A stretch of DNA of 62,848 nucleotides, from assembly GCA_000697335.1 (NCBI GenBank), contig JNEM01010510.1:1-62848 (forward strand), in the 5' to 3' direction. Positions 25,286 to 38,462 of the stretch are shown in pieces; position 1 is the stretch's first letter; every line of letters begins with the position of its first letter. The notes under the pieces are model-generated. The model was given only the letters and a program-made list of their open reading frames with translations, was not told the DNA's origin and did not search any database. The DNA comes from Conidiobolus incongruus B7586 (lineage: Eukaryota; Entomophthoromycota; Entomophthoromycetes; Entomophthorales; Conidiobolaceae). The position numbers were made by a program, and so were the translations under genes.

Positions 25286-26233
25286 ATGGTATTCAATAAT
25301 CATTTTATCAATAATAATAAAATATTAATTTAATGAATTAGCCTCAAAACGAATATATTGAAGAACATATTAAGAGATACGGTCGTAGATTGGACCATGA
25401 CGAAAAAAAGTATTTCAATAATTTTTACTCAATTTTACAAATTTATTAACGCTTAATTTTTCAGACGTAAGAAGGAAGCCAGATCTGTTCATAAGAGATC
25501 TCAATTTGCTCAAAAGGTTCATGGTTTGAAGGCTAAACTTTATAATAAGAAACGTCATGCGGAAAAGATTCAAATGAAGAAAGCGTAATTATTTATTTAA
25601 TATTGTGAAAATTAATGCAATAATTAATATCAATCTTATAGCATCAAAATGCACGAAGAAAAATCCACCAAGCAAAAGATCGAAGAGGGAGTCCCTGAAG
25701 GAGCTGTTCCTGCTTATCTTTTGGATCGTGAAGGTGAACGTCGTGCTAAGGTTTTGAGTAACATGGTCAAAGAAAAGCGTAAGGAAAAGGCCGGAAAATG
25801 GAATGTTCCTCTCCCCAAGGTCAGAGGTATTGCCGAAGATGAAATGTTCAAGGTTGTTAAGACTGGTAAAAAGAATTCCAAGTCCTGGAAGCGTATGGTC
25901 ACCAAAGCCACCTTTGTTGGTGATGGTTTCACACGTAAGCCTCCCAAGTACGAACGTTTCATCCGTCCTATGGCTTTACGTTATAAGAAAGCCCATGTCA
26001 CGCACCCTGAACTTGGTGCTACTTTCCATCTCCCCATTATTGGTGTCAAGAAGAATCCTCAATCTCCTCTCTACACACAATTAGGTGTCATGACTAAGGG
26101 TACCGTTATTGAAGTCAACGTAAGTGAATTAGGTTTAGTTACCTCTGGTGGTAAAGTTGTATGGGGTAAATATGCCCAGATTACCAATAATCCCGAAAAT
26201 GATGGATGTATCAACGCCGTTCTCTTAGTATAA
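25286..26233 (+). CDS. NSA2: Ribosome biogenesis protein Nsa2
   Basis: Four exons join in phase: 25286-25288, 25342-25409, 25465-25584 and 25642-26233, giving 260 residues (yeast 261). The first exon contributes only the ATG; the next opens with [20 protein letters not shown], which in the family directly follows the initiator Met. Then come the basic stretch [21 protein letters not shown], the linker [32 protein letters not shown], and the eS8-like C-terminal barrel ending [11 protein letters not shown]. Nsa2 joins pre-60S particles in the nucleolus and is needed for 27SB rRNA processing. Codon use in the last exon is C-rich, as for RPL14. The short first exon rests on the family's strict N-terminus and good splice sites. 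Confidence 0.95.
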
Positions 26234-26786
26234 GCTGTACGTCATATTCCTGGAATTATTACTAACCTTTACTATACTACCGAATTTTCCACCATTGGAA
26301 GTTGTTTCATATTTGTTTACGAAGACTATAGATTTAAACTTGAACCTCACAATGATTATTAACCTCCACATATCAATCTGATAATTTATTAAAACATACG
26401 AGCTATTAATTATATTAACTTGATTTCAAATTCTATTCTATAATAGTTTATTCAAGTTGATTTAATGCTCCATATAGCTATTAAATATTATTTCAATTAA
26501 TTAAATATAAATGTATAACCAATATAAATTTTAACTCTTTTTTAGATACATTGTATTTTTTGATATTATTTAATATTTTTAAAGTTTTCATCTTATAATA
26601 TATGTTTTGATTCTGTTTTATACATTTAACTAGCAATATCATATATAATCAATTCTATAAAAATCATTTTATCACTATATTTTATTATTAACTGACTATT
26701 TAAATTGTAAATGATTTAAAATTTAACCATTAAAATTATTATTATTCTAATTTAATTTATCTGATCATTTGGTGAATGATTTTTAT
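26234..26786. other. Intergenic region between convergent NSA2 and thiamine pyrophosphokinase
   Basis: Nothing recognisable seen; about 550 bases that include both 3' untranslated regions. Confidence 0.6.
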
Positions 26787-27832
26787 TTATTTTAATTCAA
26801 TAGTCCAACAAACTGGATCACTTGTAATTACTTTGACTTTGTTTTCTTTTAATAGATTGGAAGTGCTCACTAATCCTCCAATTTGAGATTCATGGTTTTC
26901 TAAATGTTATTAATAAAGAATTGTTTAACAATATTTGGAAATATACCTAAATTCCATACTAATCCCTCAGTTGTTAAACTTTTAACAGGATGTCCCAGAG
27001 GTAATAGACCACAAGTAGGACCTTCATACTTTGGATCAAAATTTAACTCATGTTCACCCTATCACGAATTAGATAAATATTATTATAATAAATCGAATAA
27101 CTTACTTGATCCAATAAGAATGTGAGACTAGTATCTGAAATAATATACAGTTTATATGGATGGTCTTTCAAAACGTACAAATTATTCACTTGAGAGATTG
27201 AATGATCAAATCTACCATTTAAACCACCTAACATAACGACATTATACTAATAAAATGATAAATAAATAGCTATACTTTTAATTATAATTCTATTACTCTT
27301 GGATGTTGATTTAATTTTTCAATTTGTTGAAAACATTTAGTAAAATCAGTAGTTTCTTCATCATTTATTTTAATTGGATTAATTCCCTAATATAAATTAA
27401 TTAATTAATAAATTTAATTAAATAATAATTTTAATATTACTTGATTTTTATAAAATTCAACTACATCATCTCTAATAGAATCTAAATCACCAATAATCCA
27501 ATGAGGTAATAATCTAATTCAAAATCAGTTAATAATATTGATTAATTAAACATAATAGTAACTTTACTCAGTTTCTCTATTATTCGATCTTAAATAGTCG
27601 TATAATCTATTAGCACCACCGTCAGCGCATAAAATGATATCAGCTAAAAAGCTGAATGAATAAATAGATATTATTGAAATATATTAGAGTTACCTTTATT
27701 CCATAGATTTTCAAATAAATTACTCTGATACTTTGGAATAGGTTGATTTAAAATAATCAGAGCTATTGGAAATTCATTTTCATCTAATTTTTCTAAATTA
27801 TAAATAAAACTGGACTTCCAAATATTTACCAT
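26787..27832 (-). CDS. THI80: Thiamine pyrophosphokinase
   Basis: Seven exons join in phase: 27832-27694, 27643-27568, 27513-27441, 27386-27297, 27246-27106, 27058-26947 and 26899-26787, giving 247 residues (human TPK1 243). The enzyme moves a pyrophosphate from ATP to thiamine, making thiamine pyrophosphate in the cytosol. Seen in order: ALIILNQPI, ADIILCADGGANRLYDYL with the conserved ADGG motif, WIIGDLDSIRDDV with the metal-binding D-D-S, VVMLGGLNGRFDHSISQVN, then the C-terminal thiamine-binding half YEGPTCGLLPLGHPVKSLTTEG, GLVWNL and GGLVSTSN, ending with a W-T-I strand. All residues expected for activity appear present. No thiamine riboswitch was noticed in the introns or leader. Confidence 0.94.
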
Positions 27833-30800
27833 TTTTTTATAATTCTTTTATTTTCAGGAGTTAAATTGATTTTATAATTGCGAAATTTATAATATGACTG
27901 TAATCTTAATTTTTATTTATGGGTTTAAATAAATAATAGTTATATTGTTTTTTTACTCAACATAAATGATGATGAGTAATGCTTTCAATTTTGCTATTAG
28001 TTAATAGCATATATATAACTGCTGCAGATTAATTAATCTAGCTAAATTTCTAATTTATAATTGCAGAATATTTTTCAAATTATATTATTGCTAGAGTTTT
28101 TTTAAATGTATATTCCAAAGTTATTAGATTTTTAATAATATTACTTAATGGAAAAATAAGTTGAGGATTAGTAATTGATATATTTTTATTCATAAATAGT
28201 GGCAATCATTTTGATATTGGGAGCGAATTCATTTTATTATAATTACACTAGTTACAGAAATAGATAGAATGCTTGACTAAAATTCATTCATTTATAAAGC
28301 TTATTATTCAATAAAATGAACTAACATTTTAACTTTGATAACTACCGTCAATTATATTCAATATATCGTTGTGTTAATTTTGCAAAATTATTGCATCAAG
28401 TATCCTAATCTAAATATTTCCTTTGCTTTGGATCAATTTATCAAGTAGTTAAATAGCTTTTATTTATTCCAGTTTAATTCATAAATTCCAATAATTATTA
28501 TTATGAAATTTAAATATACGTGCAGGTTAAAATAATAGGTGAAAATATTATTTGGTTATTTATGAAGTATTTAATATAACTTTAAGTATTTAATTATCTA
28601 TAAAATCCTAATATTTTGAAAATATTTGATTAAAATGATAATGTTTGATAGAAATCATAGTATATTGATATAATAATAAAATTTGGATTATGTATGATAA
28701 ATAGATTTTTAATATTATTGATATAAATGAATTTTTTTAATTTGATAATTTATAATTAATACCAAGTACTGTATTATATGATATATATATAATGTTTTGA
28801 TAGGAGCTTATATTAAAGCTTACGTGATCAAAATCACTTTGAATAAGGTTATATTTGAAATATTATATATCATTTCTAGTTTTTATATAAAAATAATTGA
28901 TTCTATTATAAAATCAAATATCAATCAAAACACTCAATTCGTGAATTTGGTTGAGAATAGTTACTTAAAATCATGATCATCACTGATATTTTGAAAATTT
29001 ATTAAATATCTTAATTTTACAATCTTAAAATAAATAATCATAATGTTAAAATTAGTAATATATTCAATCATAAATGGACAGGAATGAGTTTCATTGTAAT
29101 TATTGCAAAAATAGCTTGGATAAATATCCGTTCATTGTAATTCAAAAGATATAGTCATATGTAATTGTATATTGGTATCTATACGAGTATTGAGGTCATG
29201 ACATATATATATATATATTGATCATTCTAAATATGAATAATTATATACTCATTGAAGCATTTATGGAATGGTATATTATTTATCAATAATATATGATGAT
29301 GTAGTATAATATGTGTGGTTAATAATAACTGATATACTGTTGTAATATAGTATCTATAAAATTAAATGAAATGATATTAAATTAATTATATGCTATAATT
29401 ATATTATAATGTTTAATGATGCTATTAAATTTTATTCTGTAAAATTATTTTTAGATATATCTGTAACAAGTTTATACAAAGATCAACTAAATTATTAAAT
29501 AACTATGTGTAAAATAATAACAGTGGTTTTGATAATTAAATTGGATTATTTAACAAAACTTGAGACAAAAATGAATAATATAAATTGATTAACATTATTA
29601 AATTTTTTTAGATATCTTTTATTTTATATAAAGTTTAATAATTCCTAAATTAATTATAATAAAATTCATAATTGAAAATTATATCATAATTACAATACCA
29701 AATGATTGAGAGGTTTTTATGCTTCATTCATTTGTTTTATTTCAATTATTACGTCACCAAATTTTAATAGAAAATTATTGAATTATTTATTTATTACTCA
29801 ATGTAATAAATGTTTCTATAATAATTATTGCTTTCATTATTATAGTAAATTTAACGGATATAGGATATAGAAGAAATTGTGATTTGTCACAATATCAATG
29901 CCAGTGACTTCTCTAATTATTAGAAAAGATCCATAATAAAAAATTAATAAATTAAGTATTCACGTAATACACTGTCATAAAATTACAAAAGTGTATAAAT
30001 AATAAATCACATAATCAAAATCAATTGATTAAATAAAATTTATTTATTATTAATTAAACTACCAATAGAGTGATATATATATATATATTATAAGTATATA
30101 CATGAAAATCATTTTTGTATAAGAAGTTTTCATTATAACTCTTTTATCCATGTATTTAGATAACCATTAATTGTACATTAAAAAAGTGTTTTTCAAACAA
30201 TTATAAAGCCTTAAAAAATTTATAAATCAATAAAATTATTTTAAAAAAAATCCAGAGTAGTTAAAATAGATTTATATGTAGATGAGCAGATTATTTTATT
30301 GAAATATTATGTAATCAATAAAATATATTTATTTGGATCTATTAATTAATTAAAACATGTATATATAATTATCATATCCAATATCATTAGCTATTCATTT
30401 TATATTATAGATTTTTGTTTTAAAAACAATTCTTATGAAAAGTCATATCTTTCAAATAAACTATACTATTTGATATCTAGTATCATAAATTTGAAAATCG
30501 ATATTACTATGAATTAATTAATAATTAATATCGAAATTATCAAATAAATAATAGCTTGTTTCTAAAAATTGTTTTTAATTTTTTTAAGTTTTATAATTAA
30601 TATTGCAATTTCTCTTTTGTAACTCTAGTTTAGATATTATTATCAAGATATAAAATTAGAAAAGTTTAAGGAAGGAAATAGTTTAATAATTGAAAGAACT
30701 AAAAGAGTATAGAAATATGAAATATATTCTTGATAATTGCTTGAATATTCTCCATGGAATAACGCTCAATTAAACAATAATTAACACTATTCACCAATTT

Positions 30801-31020
30801 ATCTATTTTAATTTGTTTTTCTCATGAAATTGAATAATATTAGTGATAAAGTTATAAAAAAGGTATAAATGCTATAATAAATAAAAATTACCTATTTAAG
30901 TGAAATTGGAATATTAATAATATGAAAAAAGTCAGGTTATATGATAACGTTAAAAGATTTAATAATATGAAACAATTTGTATATATAATAAAAGAAAAAG
31001 AGGTGAAATATTAACATTAT
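27833..31020. other. AT-rich intergenic desert
   Basis: About 3.2 kb between THI80 and RAB18 with no frame, exon chain, tRNA or ordered repeat that I can support. Short TA repeats occur at about 29202-29217 and 30074-30088. Confidence 0.6.
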
Positions 31021-31808
31021 CTAACAAGGGCATGAGGAGTAATACGAATCACTGTCGTATTGATCGGACACTTGAACAGTGGATTGGGTTGGTTGTTTTT
31101 GCCAAAGCACAGGGGTATCAATAATCTAAATAAAAGTGATCAATATAATTGAATATTAAAAATAATAATTATTTCTTACTTTCTGTACCAATTCTTCAAT
31201 AGCTTGCTGAACACCAAGCTTAGTCTTGGCAGAACATTCAATGAAAAGAGCTTGTCTCTTTTTTGCGTAGTTCAAACCTTCTTGAAGAGAAACTACTCGA
31301 TTGGAGTCCATATCGACCTTATTTCCTACAATCATCTTGACAACGTCTTTGCTGGGACAATATTTTTCTAATTCGTCAAACCAGTTATCCAAGCTAGTAA
31401 ATGTATCTCTATTGGTTACGTCGTAAACTAAAATATTAAATGTGAATATATTGAACAGAATATAATTTTAAATTTAAATTTACCTAAAACGACACCTTGA
31501 GCTCCTCTATAATAAGAAGAAGTTAAAGTTCTAAACCTTTCTTGACCAGCTGTATCCTATATTAAAAATAGTGTTAAAATAACAAATCTTGAGAATAATA
31601 ATAATAATACTATTACCCAAATGGTTAATTTGTATTTTTTACCGTCTAATTCTATCATTTTAACCTTAAAATCAACACCAATAGTTGCACTAGTCTCTTC
31701 GGGAGGTAAAAAAGTGTCATCAGTAAATCTTAATAATATTGAAGACTTTCCAACATTTGAATTCCCAATTAAAAGCAATTTAAATGTACTAGTATTTTCT
31801 TTGTTCAT
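31021..31808 (-). CDS. RAB18: Rab18-type small GTPase
   Basis: Four exons join in phase: 31808-31617, 31556-31484, 31427-31180 and 31125-31021, giving 205 residues. All G boxes are present: GNSNVGKSS (P-loop, near residue 15), T in ATIGVDF (switch I), WDTAGQER, GNKVDMD and ECSAKT. Rab18-specific stretches include [41 protein letters not shown] and [12 protein letters not shown]. The protein ends in Cys-Pro-Cys, a CXC double-prenylation motif, where animal Rab18 ends in a CaaX-like box. Rab18 acts at the ER and lipid droplets. Yeasts lack it, so its presence argues for an early-diverging fungus. The downstream AT-rich DNA holds nothing else. Confidence 0.93.
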
Positions 31809-32373
31809 TATTTCAAAATAATATAAATATAAACAGATTAATATTAAGTTAATATAGTTAAAAAATCTTCAAAATACTATAATTTTGAACTATATATATA
31901 TATATTTTAGTTTTAATAGTAAAATGAATATTTTTAAAAATAAAAAAGGAGGAAAATTTTTTAAATTTTATTCTAAATTTTGAAAATTAAAATATTAAAT
32001 GAAATCATAATTAAGTCACTAAAAAAATTTCTAAATTTAGGAATTACGTCAAGTTTGTAATATTTGTTTAATGTGGCATTTTTTGAATAGGTGAAACCTC
32101 ATAATATTGTGAAATATTCTAATTTTTCAAAAAATTACAAAAAAATATATTGAAATGAATTGGTTCAATCATGTTGATTATATTCATATATCAGATTTAT
32201 TACTATTATTTTATGTCTAATAACATCAATATTTCAATTGAGAAAGATAATTCTATATTAATTTAAGGGTCAATCCCATAATTAAATATACTGCCTTTTT
32301 AAATGTTAAAATTCATTATACATAATTGTGAATCAAAATAATATTAATAATAATAATTCAAAGCTTAAGAAAG
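31809..32373. other. Divergent spacer between RAB18 and the coiled-coil gene
   Basis: About 565 bases, AT-rich, containing both presumed promoters; a TA run lies at about 31891-31904. No gene seen. Confidence 0.6.
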
Positions 32374-34678
32374 ATGAACGAAAGTATAGAATCTAAATAT
32401 AAAAGAATATTATATTATATAGATCCAGAAATTCAAAATTATTTAAATGATTTTGATTTTCAAAAATTTTCGCCAACAATACAACTAGTTTTAATGGATC
32501 ATTTTATTAATTTAAATGAAGAGGACTTCGACTTAAATTTATTATGTAAAAAAGATTTAAATTGGTTAATGCATAATGATATGAGTTTCTTTAATCAAAT
32601 TCAAAATTGTAAAGATGATGATAATGATTATGGTAGCGCTATTAATGAATTTGAGTTTATTATGAATAGGTAGGACCATTTAATTCGATTAATAATTGAT
32701 ATTAATACTAAATCAAGTTAATAGAAAAGAATTTGAACTTGAAAATGAATCCATAAATCAAATTCAAAATGAAATTGATGAATTAAATAATCAATTAAAT
32801 TTAATAGAGTAAATATCTTTATGCAGTATATCATTCTATATTATTAAATCATATTTCATTAGAAATAAGGAATATCAATTAATCGAAAAGATCGACGAAT
32901 TAAAGAATTATAAATCGAATTTAAATATAAATGATGAAGATTTGTTAATCTTTCAATCTAAGGTATTTCATTTGTACATTTTATATATTCCTCAATTATT
33001 CATTATAATATAGGTTGAACACGATTTAAAGACCAATTTAGACAATTTAAATTTATTTAACAATCAATTAAATTTAAATCCTAGCCTTAATCACTTAAAC
33101 TCAAGTAAATTTGTTCATTGAATCATAATTTAAAATAGTATACTAATTGAATGAAAATAAGATATAAATTACTGGCATCAATTACCACTGCAAGAACTTA
33201 ATAGTTTAAACGAACTGAAATCAAGATACCAGTCACATTTAATTGAAGATTTCAAATCAAATTTAAATCAGGTAAATTTTATACTATATTTTATAGAAAA
33301 TATTTATAACATAACCTCATTTAAAGCTAAACTCACCTGAGAATAATTCTATATTAATCCAAGGTAAACAATTTAAAGAATAACATTGCTAGTTTAGATT
33401 TACTAATTTAATTTTTGATAGATAAAGACCAATCCAATTATTTAAATGAAATATGTCGACTGAAACAATTGTAAATTTTTTTAAATGATAAAATATCAAT
33501 TTGTCTCATTCATATTTTAGATATATCAGTATGCTACCAAAATTAGTTAAAGCCAAGGTCGAATTAATCAACTTAAATTCCTTAATTAATGATGATAATT
33601 ATTTTGATGAATTTTTATCCAACTGGTAATTAACTATCGTAATTATCTAATTGATTAAATTCAATAACAATTTAAATGGTTATTTAGTTACAACGAATTA
33701 AAGTCAAACGGCAATAAACTTGATGAAAATCACAATGAAGAGTTAGTCGAATTGGCTCAGAGGATGGGAGAAAATCAAATTGATAATTTAGGAAATTTAC
33801 AATTATTAAAATTGATCAAATATTACTTTCATTTCAGTAATGAATTAATTGACCATGTAAATTATATTAAATTATTCTATATAAAATCATATTTATAGTA
33901 ATTTTTAGTATTTAACCAATTTAAATTATTTAAATTCAGTTAATGAGTTGATTAATTTAAATTTAAAATTAGAATTTAATCAAATCAATCAGTTTAATTG
34001 GATTTTAGAAGAGTCTAATGCCCAATTGTCCAATTATTTAAAATTAAATCAGTTGAGAATGGTATATTATTTAATAATTACTGCTGTTATTATTTATAAA
34101 TATTATATTATTTAGAAGGAAATCAATGATCTAATTCAAACTTATGGGCAATCGGTTTCCAGTAACGATGACGAACTTCTTCATCTAATTCAATCCCATC
34201 CTCATTTTAGACAATTGAATATAGAAAACTCAGGTAATGTTGAATAAATATGTCAATTTAGTTTAATATTAATAATTGATATAGATAACAATGTCGATAG
34301 AGATGTTGATGAATTGAGTGAAAAATTATCTCATATAAATTTAAATCAAGTCGACAATATTGAATTCAATTTTGATCAGTTAATCAATCGATTGAATGAA
34401 ATGTAAATGACTATTTGAACTAATTTTAAACAAGGAATTATTAATTTTATGATTATAGCTCAAAGTCTGTTAATCAATTATTTTCAGAATGGAACGCTAC
34501 ACAAGGGTTAAACCCTCCATTCGACCATCCTAATCAAGTAATTAATTAAAATTAATTAATTTCATAAACAATTACTAATATTTTTATTTAGAAAATTCAA
34601 TATAATCAGACTATATTAAATCAAGTTATCAATGAATGGATCAAGTCATTGATTCTAAAGTCCAGGGAATTAAATTAG
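32374..34678 (+). CDS. Coiled-coil protein, possibly HAUS3-like (augmin)
   Basis: About 14 exons join in phase into roughly 531 residues, beginning MNESIESKYKRILYYIDPEI and ending SLILKSRELN. It is helical throughout and very rich in Asn, Leu and Glu, with coiled-coil heptads at about 100-190 (NQIQNEIDELNNQLNLIE) and in the second half. The N-terminal third has DLNWLMHNDMSFFNQI, similar in layout to the DFDWLF...ESFLKWF stretch of HAUS augmin subunit 3. The later YWHQLPLQELNSLNELKSRYQ resembles the HAUS3 segment before its own second coil. Augmin recruits gamma-tubulin to spindle microtubules and is patchily retained in fungi. The gene structure is well supported by phase-consistent exons; the HAUS3 identity is tentative, and another spindle or kinetochore coiled-coil protein is possible. 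It is convergent with TRL1, 62 bases apart. Confidence 0.8.
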
Positions 34679-34740
34679 TATATCGAACGTGACGTTATAT
34701 TCTTTTTGTAAAATAAACATTGAAATTGCTTAATAGATAA

Positions 34741-37141
34741 TTATCTTTTAAATGCTGACACTCTTCCCAATAATGATAGCGGTGGATTCAATTCAACACC
34801 TTCAACTTGGTATGATGCGTCATCAATTTTGATATCTTGTAAAGTTTCCACTAAAAATTTTGATTAATATAAAGAAATAATGAAATTTATGAATATCAAT
34901 ACCTAGTGAATCCATTTCATTAGTAGATGATTTCGGTTGATTTGATTTCTTATACTGAGTAATAATCTCATTACTTAAGAAGGGTTTAACTTTAGCCCTA
35001 TCCCATCCCATCGTAATATGCAAATCAGACTTGGGAGTTGGTAATTGACTGGTGATATTATTTCCATTGGTATCCTTGATACAGCTGACGCATAGAGTTA
35101 CAATAATACTTCTTACGAATAGCACTTTATCCACTTCAATCGTTACTGAAGTGCCCAAAATATTATTATGATTGGATTCATAATAATCCCAATTACCTAA
35201 ATCCTTTTCGTTGGAGTGAATCAGAGTGATATGGTAAGCTAATGTGGTTTTAGGCGCAAATAAATCGTTCAAAGTAGCCATCAGAGGATGGTCTTCTTTG
35301 AGCTGCAATTTGGAATCAATTATATTATATAAAGGGGCTAATAAAGCTATACCATAATAAAGTGGATCTTTGATCATCTCTTGATTGCTGGGTTTTGTAG
35401 TCGAACTCTTAATACTTTTTTGAATAACAGCATCTAAACGTTCGTTATCAATGGAGAGTTTACCAATATGGTCACATTGTTCGCTTTGCAATTCAGTTAA
35501 TGCAGTACGAAGATTTTCATTGAGATTGCCATTGATATTCAGATTGATGACATGGTCATAGGGATGATTGTCGTTCTCAAAAGGTTCAAATGAATTGTAA
35601 AAATCTTGCATAATTTTTTCCAAGTCCCAATTGGATTGAGGCGTTAAATTAGGATGATTTTTACCTCTCTGAAGCACTCGAGAGTAAACAGTTCCCAGTG
35701 TATCTTGCACAGAACCTGAATACAAATCCCAATAGAGGACAATGAATTTGGCAAAGGGATAGTCTTTGAGTACTGAATCCATTAATGTATTTCTAAGAGC
35801 AGATAAATGATGATTCTTTTCAGCAATAACTACGCTATGTTTCTTTAGCAATGCTAAAGTTTGATTGATGAAGGATTTTCCAGATTTGCATGCATCACTC
35901 TGCACATGACCCCAGTCAGGAAAGAGCTGAGTCAAAGTTCTAGTAAGAGATGTCTTGCCACACCCTATAGTTCCTACAGTCATAAGAATGTATTTCACAT
36001 GATCGTCAGGACCCAGGTGTAAGACTGATTTGGATAAGTTCTTTCCAACTTTGGTACAATCAATACTTAATTTGGTATCCTCATAAAACACCTCTCTACA
36101 TTTTATAATTCCCTGATTACGGCCAATTCCCTCGAAGAGTTTAGGGTTCGTCTTTGATTTCTTCTTAAGCCACGCCAAATAGCGCTCAGACTGTAAGTAA
36201 CAGAACTTGAACTTGAATTCCTTGGGATTAGTTAAGTAGTATTTGGTTAATTCTCTGAATTCTCTAAACAACAAATATGGCTCATCCAACTTGTATTTGA
36301 AGAAAAAATCGCCCGTAGGATTGTCAAGGAAGCAGCGTACAACTACCCCTTCAATGGGTCTGCCATCGTAGTGACCTTGAGCTGCTTGCAACTGCTCAAA
36401 CATTTTAAATACATCTTGAATGGAATGATAAGTATCGTATTTGACACCTAAAAATCCAAACATCTTGGCAACTTCAATCACCTTTTCCATGGGCCAGGTA
36501 GCAAATTCGGGCTGATTCAGATTTACACCATGCAAATACAGGCCTGTATGTTGCTTTGAATAAGGTAAAATATGCTCTTCAAAGTCATCATCACATAATT
36601 CAAAGCACAAGGTCACCTGATTTTCTTGTAAAAATTGGATTAAGTCATGTTCTGTTGCATTTACTCGGCTTAAGTGCTTCTTGAGCCAATATTTACCACG
36701 CTCAGCATGGTCACTAACTAGTGAATGCTTGCTAGCTACGACTAATTGATTCTGAAAACTTGAAACAAAGATAATACATCCATTCTCTTTAACTGTAACA
36801 ATGAATGGACCCTTTGCATTTTGGATCAAGTATTCTCTCTTAGTGGATGCTACTTCATTCAAGTTGAAAAACTTGTTATACCCTCGAATTACAATCTTAG
36901 GCTCAGGATCATCCACAGTGAATAAACCTCTCGCCATAGTGGGAAATGGATTATTAGGTTTCTTGTACATAAATTCATTCATTTTCCAACTGATGAATTT
37001 GACATGATTGATTTCATGCTGGGTACACGTAATAGGTCTGGAGAATCTCTTTAAATTATCGGAACCATCAACGATACTCTTTAGTTGGTTGATTAATTTG
37101 GCCACTTGCTTTGATTTGGACTGATTCATCTTTTCAGACAT
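34741..37141 (-). CDS. TRL1: Fungal tRNA ligase Trl1 (ligase, 5' kinase and cyclic phosphodiesterase)
   Basis: Two exons, 37141-34903 and 34850-34741, give 782 residues (yeast 827). Trl1 heals and seals tRNA halves after intron removal and, in fungi, ligates HAC1 mRNA in the unfolded protein response. Three domains are seen in order: an adenylyltransferase with nucleotidyl lysine in VKENGC (Lys118) and later motifs ELCDDDFEE and IEGVVVRCF; a polynucleotide kinase with P-loop GTIGCGKTSL at about 388-397; and a cyclic phosphodiesterase with two histidine motifs, YHITLIHS (about 637) and LHITMGW (about 707). The second exon supplies the final 36 residues and is missed if the first frame is read through the intron. 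All catalytic motifs look intact. The gene's own single intron is spliceosomal. Confidence 0.97.
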
Positions 37142-38462
37142 GGTCGATGTAATTATTTATTCAATAACCGATTGGTATTTATATTATTACTTTTAAAACC
37201 CCATATTTTGCTAAATTTATCTTATTTGGATTGATTTTTCTGTATATGGGATAATTTTAATTCCATTTACTTAATTTAGACTATATTTCATCCAAAATTA
37301 TATTATTCAAAAATTGGTATAATAGATAAAATCGTGAAAGAATTGTATGTATCTATATCAAGATTTTGTAATGAATATATGACTTTTTAGTCTATTAAGC
37401 TCAAAAATTATAATATCTGACCCACTACAGTTATTACTTTAAACATAGTTATTGAATTCCACATGGACGGGCCTATTGTAAGGATTTGATAATATAAACT
37501 ATACTCTATAATCTGAAATAATATAAATGGGAGAAAAATAATATGATTTAATCCTATATCATATAAGTTTTTCAAGTATCTAATTCAGTTTTGTTATTCA
37601 TTCCTTAACATCAAACCTCCATATTTTAGGAACTATATTTAAAATTTGATAAATTTTAAATGGATTTTTATTGTCTTAGCTGTATTTTTTTTGAAGACTC
37701 AAACTTATCATATATTTTATTAAAAAAACAATACTATTTTATATTGATAAAGTTCAAAACTATTTTATCAAATATATTTATTTTAATTAATTCATAGTTT
37801 CTGATATATAGTAACATTCAACTCACTTTAAGTTTCATTAATATCAAAGTGTTCAATACGTTTTCGCAAAAGCTTATGCTTTAACAATATTTGAATTAAA
37901 GAATGAAGATATCTCATAAAATATAGTTAGAATTATTTGAGAAATGATATATTGTTACGATTTTAATTGAGTTTGTTCAATCAATATCACACTATTTAAA
38001 AATAAATTATAAAGTAAATTGGAGCTAAATCAAGATAAATACATTTCAAATATAATACTTCAAGTACAGCATTGTTTTTATAACACTACAACTAATCTTT
38101 TTGTCTAATGTTTAAATTTTGACTTTAATTAGTTTACTATATTTGGAAAATGATTAATCAGATGGTATTGAAATTTAAGCTAATATTTTATTTTGCTATT
38201 TAACAATTCCTATTGGCTAATACTTTTAAATTTCTTTTGTTCCAAAAATCTCTAGTGATTTATTAATTATTAAGTTTATTTTAAATAAATTAATCAGTTT
38301 CCCTAAATAAGTAGTTTTTTCTAGAAATTACTTGTTTGTATTTCATTTCAAATCCCATAAATTGCTCCAATCAATCTAAAATATTCAATTAATATAAATA
38401 TTACCCGAATTTCATTTTCAAAAAATTTAAAATCAAGTATATAAGAAAAACAATAACTTAAA
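37142..38462. other. Divergent spacer between TRL1 and FES1
   Basis: Nothing recognisable seen in about 1.3 kb; a short ATG plus GTAAGG-like stretch at about 37463 has no exon to follow it. Confidence 0.6.

Noticed and set aside
37460-37500. Short ATG GAC GGG CCT ATT followed by a GTAAGG-like donor
   Set aside because: No acceptor and coding exon could be found downstream.
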